7,596 nt of DNA. Source: Desulfobacterales bacterium (lineage in GTDB: Bacteria; Desulfobacterota; Desulfobacteria; Desulfobacterales; DAOWNP01). The notes under the pieces were generated by a model, which was not told where the DNA came from, did no database searches, and saw nothing but the letters and a program-made list of their open reading frames with translations. Where the stretch lies: assembly GCA_030149595.1 (NCBI GenBank), contig JASFBI010000078.1:1-7596 (forward strand). The letters are read 5' to 3'. Shown here piece after piece: positions 6,801-7,596 of this stretch. Both the position numbers and the translations under genes were made by a program. Position 1 is the stretch's first letter, and each line of letters begins with the position of its first letter.

Positions 6801-7596
6801 TCAGGAATACATACCTGCCAGGTAGTAAGCAGTGGAGAAATACCAGAAGATGATTTTCTCCACTGTTTAATAGTAAGTGCATGAGCCTCAAGAGGAATAA
6901 AAACAGGAGCATTTATTTTAGACAGGATCTGTCCTGTTTCTTCAGGAAAGCCACGCAAAAATCTAAAAGAAAATCCGCAAATGGAATCAACCCTTTTGTT
7001 TCCATTTTTATCAAGAAAATATTTTTTTAACGCTTTTTGATAGGGTGGTCTTCCAAACACAGGTAAAACATTTATTCCTTCTTTTTCAAGGGCATAAATA
7101 AGGTGTTTCTCTATTTTCCCGCTATCTTTTAAAGCAGATGTAGAGGCTGAAGAGGAAAAAGTTAAAATTCCGACCCAAAAACCATTTTTATGGAAATTAC
7201 CTCTTTTTTGGTACCATTTTATAAACTCGTCGTATGTGGAGAAAGCTCCAGGCGCATCTGGATGGAATATGCCTGATTCAGGTAATCTAAAAGGAGGATT
7301 ATATTTTACTTTCCCCCCGTTTTTTGAAATGGTCAAAAGAAGCAGATTTTTAATGTTCTCAGGAGAGGCCGGCATAAAATATTTTTCTGTTTCTACATCT
7401 ACAAAGTAACCTTTTGCCTTAATTTTTTCAGCAAGATACGCACAGCGAAGACTATATATTTTTTGCTTGTGTGTTTTTAAATTGCATGCAATAAATTTAT
7501 CAAACTCTCTTTTCATAAAATCTGCAATAATACTATCTGCATCATTTATCATAGATGCCTTAGCTGTTTGATTTCTAATTTCACAATCTGTTAAAA
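3872..7596 (-). CDS. CobN/HmuS-like chelatase subunit with C-terminal membrane anchor, 5' end off window
   Basis: A member of the CobN / magnesium-chelatase H family. Counting from the Met at 7552 (1226 residues): GIFHPDAPGAF at about 97-107; HHQYIAFYLWLKKKF at about 462-476; HGTHEWLPGK at about 488-497, the conserved active-site block with His and Glu; RRGRGVIIDHLIPAL at about 533-547; DNDDMFAFLGGLSLAVK at about 935-951; and GVACCEHTCNNP at about 1099-1110. A lysine/glutamate-rich linker and a single hydrophobic helix (about 1202-1220) end in GWKKKRI, a C-terminal anchor absent from soluble CobN of the CobNST cobaltochelatase. HmuS, the haem-uptake CobN relative, has such an anchor and is proposed to remove iron from haem. 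The Met at 7552 has AAGG 5 nt upstream, but the frame stays open to base 7596 and residue 1 falls inside what looks like the first alpha/beta domain (ADSIIADFM), so the real start is probably outside. The TonB receptor follows in the operon. No CobS/CobT or ChlI/ChlD partner is visible. Confidence 0.88.
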   Translation of the reverse strand, partial: LTDCEIRNQTAKASMINDADSIIADFMKREFDKFIACNLKTHKQKIYSLRCAYLAEKIKAKGYFVDVETEKYFMPASPENIKNLLLLTISKNGGKVKYNPPFRLPESGIFHPDAPGAFSTYDEFIKWYQKRGNFHKNGFWVGILTFSSSASTSALKDSGKIEKHLIYALEKEGINVLPVFGRPPYQKALKKYFLDKNGNKRVDSICGFSFRFLRGFPEETGQILSKINAPVFIPLEAHALTIKQWRKSSSGISPLLTTWQVCIPEENGAIEPTVLGGKTAARLKGMSHVIYDTIPMQENIDFFIKRVKAFYKLKITPNREKKIAVLYWNHPPGKQNIGASYMNCFRSIATIISAMRKEGYGINGQAPSENDIKKRIMLSGRNVGSWAPGELNQMISDGGVVQIPVSEYRKWFADLPAGFKESVIEQWGQPEKSDIMIKNSNIIIPIVNLGNIILLPQPSRGLGEDPEKLYHDPKIYPHHQYIAFYLWLKKKFHADAIISLGKHGTHEWLPGKQIGLSLSCSPEVLIQDIPNIYPYIVDNIGEGIQAKRRGRGVIIDHLIPALKKGGVYMEYRELTAMIDAYHNAQVTDMQLAEEKKKTVLKLILKLGLNKDLGLEELNDKAIEKVEHYILEMQESLIPYGHHTFGISPDKEALLDLTDVICAKRPEIKTEVMRAKLQVCGRNEITSLLKALNGGYISPGEGNDPVRNPDAVPTGKNFYGFNIDKVPSKEAFTIGKKLADKMVQDYLKKHGTYPDKLGIILWSTETQRNEGVSVAAVLSLLGIMPVWDKKDKVVDIKPIPGNVLKRPRIDVLIQASGLFRDSFSKVITLMDRAVQMAGSLKDVENFIAVNNRKIELALLEKGYLKDDAKKLSRLRVFGPMPGAYSSAIQELIPNSSVWETQQEIADVFIHHSSFAYGEKVWGKPLKSAYKNNLKDVKITMHTRSSNLYNMLDNDDMFAFLGGLSLAVKSQAGAYPDVQVANIQDKKSMNLEELSKSIGRALRTRYLNPKWIEGMKKENYSGARAMDEFVEHLWGFQVTTPFAVDGAYWEQIHDVYIKDKYDLDMKEFFDQNNPWAVQSIAARMLEADRKKYWQAPEDMKKSLALNYAVNVIEKGVACCEHTCNNPMLQEFVTSIISLNGLLSPRQLNQFKMIIAKAVGKTQKENQAENTKNRENLISTIKEIQKDESINAKTEGKSIEGFELIDEKKKETSVTAAGSSWVVMVIVCGILVLLFTGWKKKRI

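Noticed and set aside
1..7596. CRISPR arrays, tRNA or rRNA genes, cobalamin riboswitch
   Set aside because: No regularly spaced direct repeats, no cloverleaf or rRNA-like sequence, and no B12-box-like conserved element were found in the non-coding stretches. The leader of the chelatase operon lies outside the window.

Overview
The window is AT-rich and its proteins look like those of an anaerobic Desulfobacterota (deltaproteobacterial) species. The main clues are the small coiled-coil protein with the RLPAHSVKPP core, the membrane-anchored CobN-like chelatase beside a TonB-dependent receptor, and an integrase fragment that resembles recombinases I associate with that group. This assignment is an inference from protein style, with no database comparison behind it.

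Layout. Positions 1-1036 form a module bounded by long inverted repeats. An 86-bp pair (81-166 against 935-1020, 82 of 86 matching) and an outer 16-bp perfect pair (1-16 against 1021-1036) enclose two small plus-strand genes. These are a YkgJ-type Cys-cluster protein (275-679) and a 63-residue coiled-coil protein (701-892). No transposase is present, and the left arm carries 64 bp that the right arm lacks. Positions 1031-1860 are a patchwork of accessory DNA. They hold a hairpin at the repeat boundary, a minus-strand HigA-type antitoxin without a recognisable full-length toxin, and a 38-codon open frame coupled to it. They also hold an integron attC-like folded site (1546-1607, cassette direction minus) and a broken N-terminal fragment of a tyrosine recombinase reading plus. 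Positions 1862-7596 are a two-gene minus-strand operon: a large CobN/HmuS-like chelatase subunit with a C-terminal membrane anchor, then, 15 bp later, a TonB-dependent outer-membrane receptor. The chelatase frame stays open to the right edge, so its N-terminus and promoter probably lie outside the window.

How the genes may work together. The receptor and chelatase-like protein look like one system that imports a tetrapyrrole or corrinoid across the outer membrane and handles its metal at the inner membrane. No ATPase or adaptor subunit (CobS/CobT, ChlI/ChlD) is visible in the window. Metal insertion into a corrin ring and metal removal from haem, as proposed for HmuS, both remain possible. 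The left half looks like a recombination hot spot holding remnants of several mobile systems; it shows no functional link to the transport operon.
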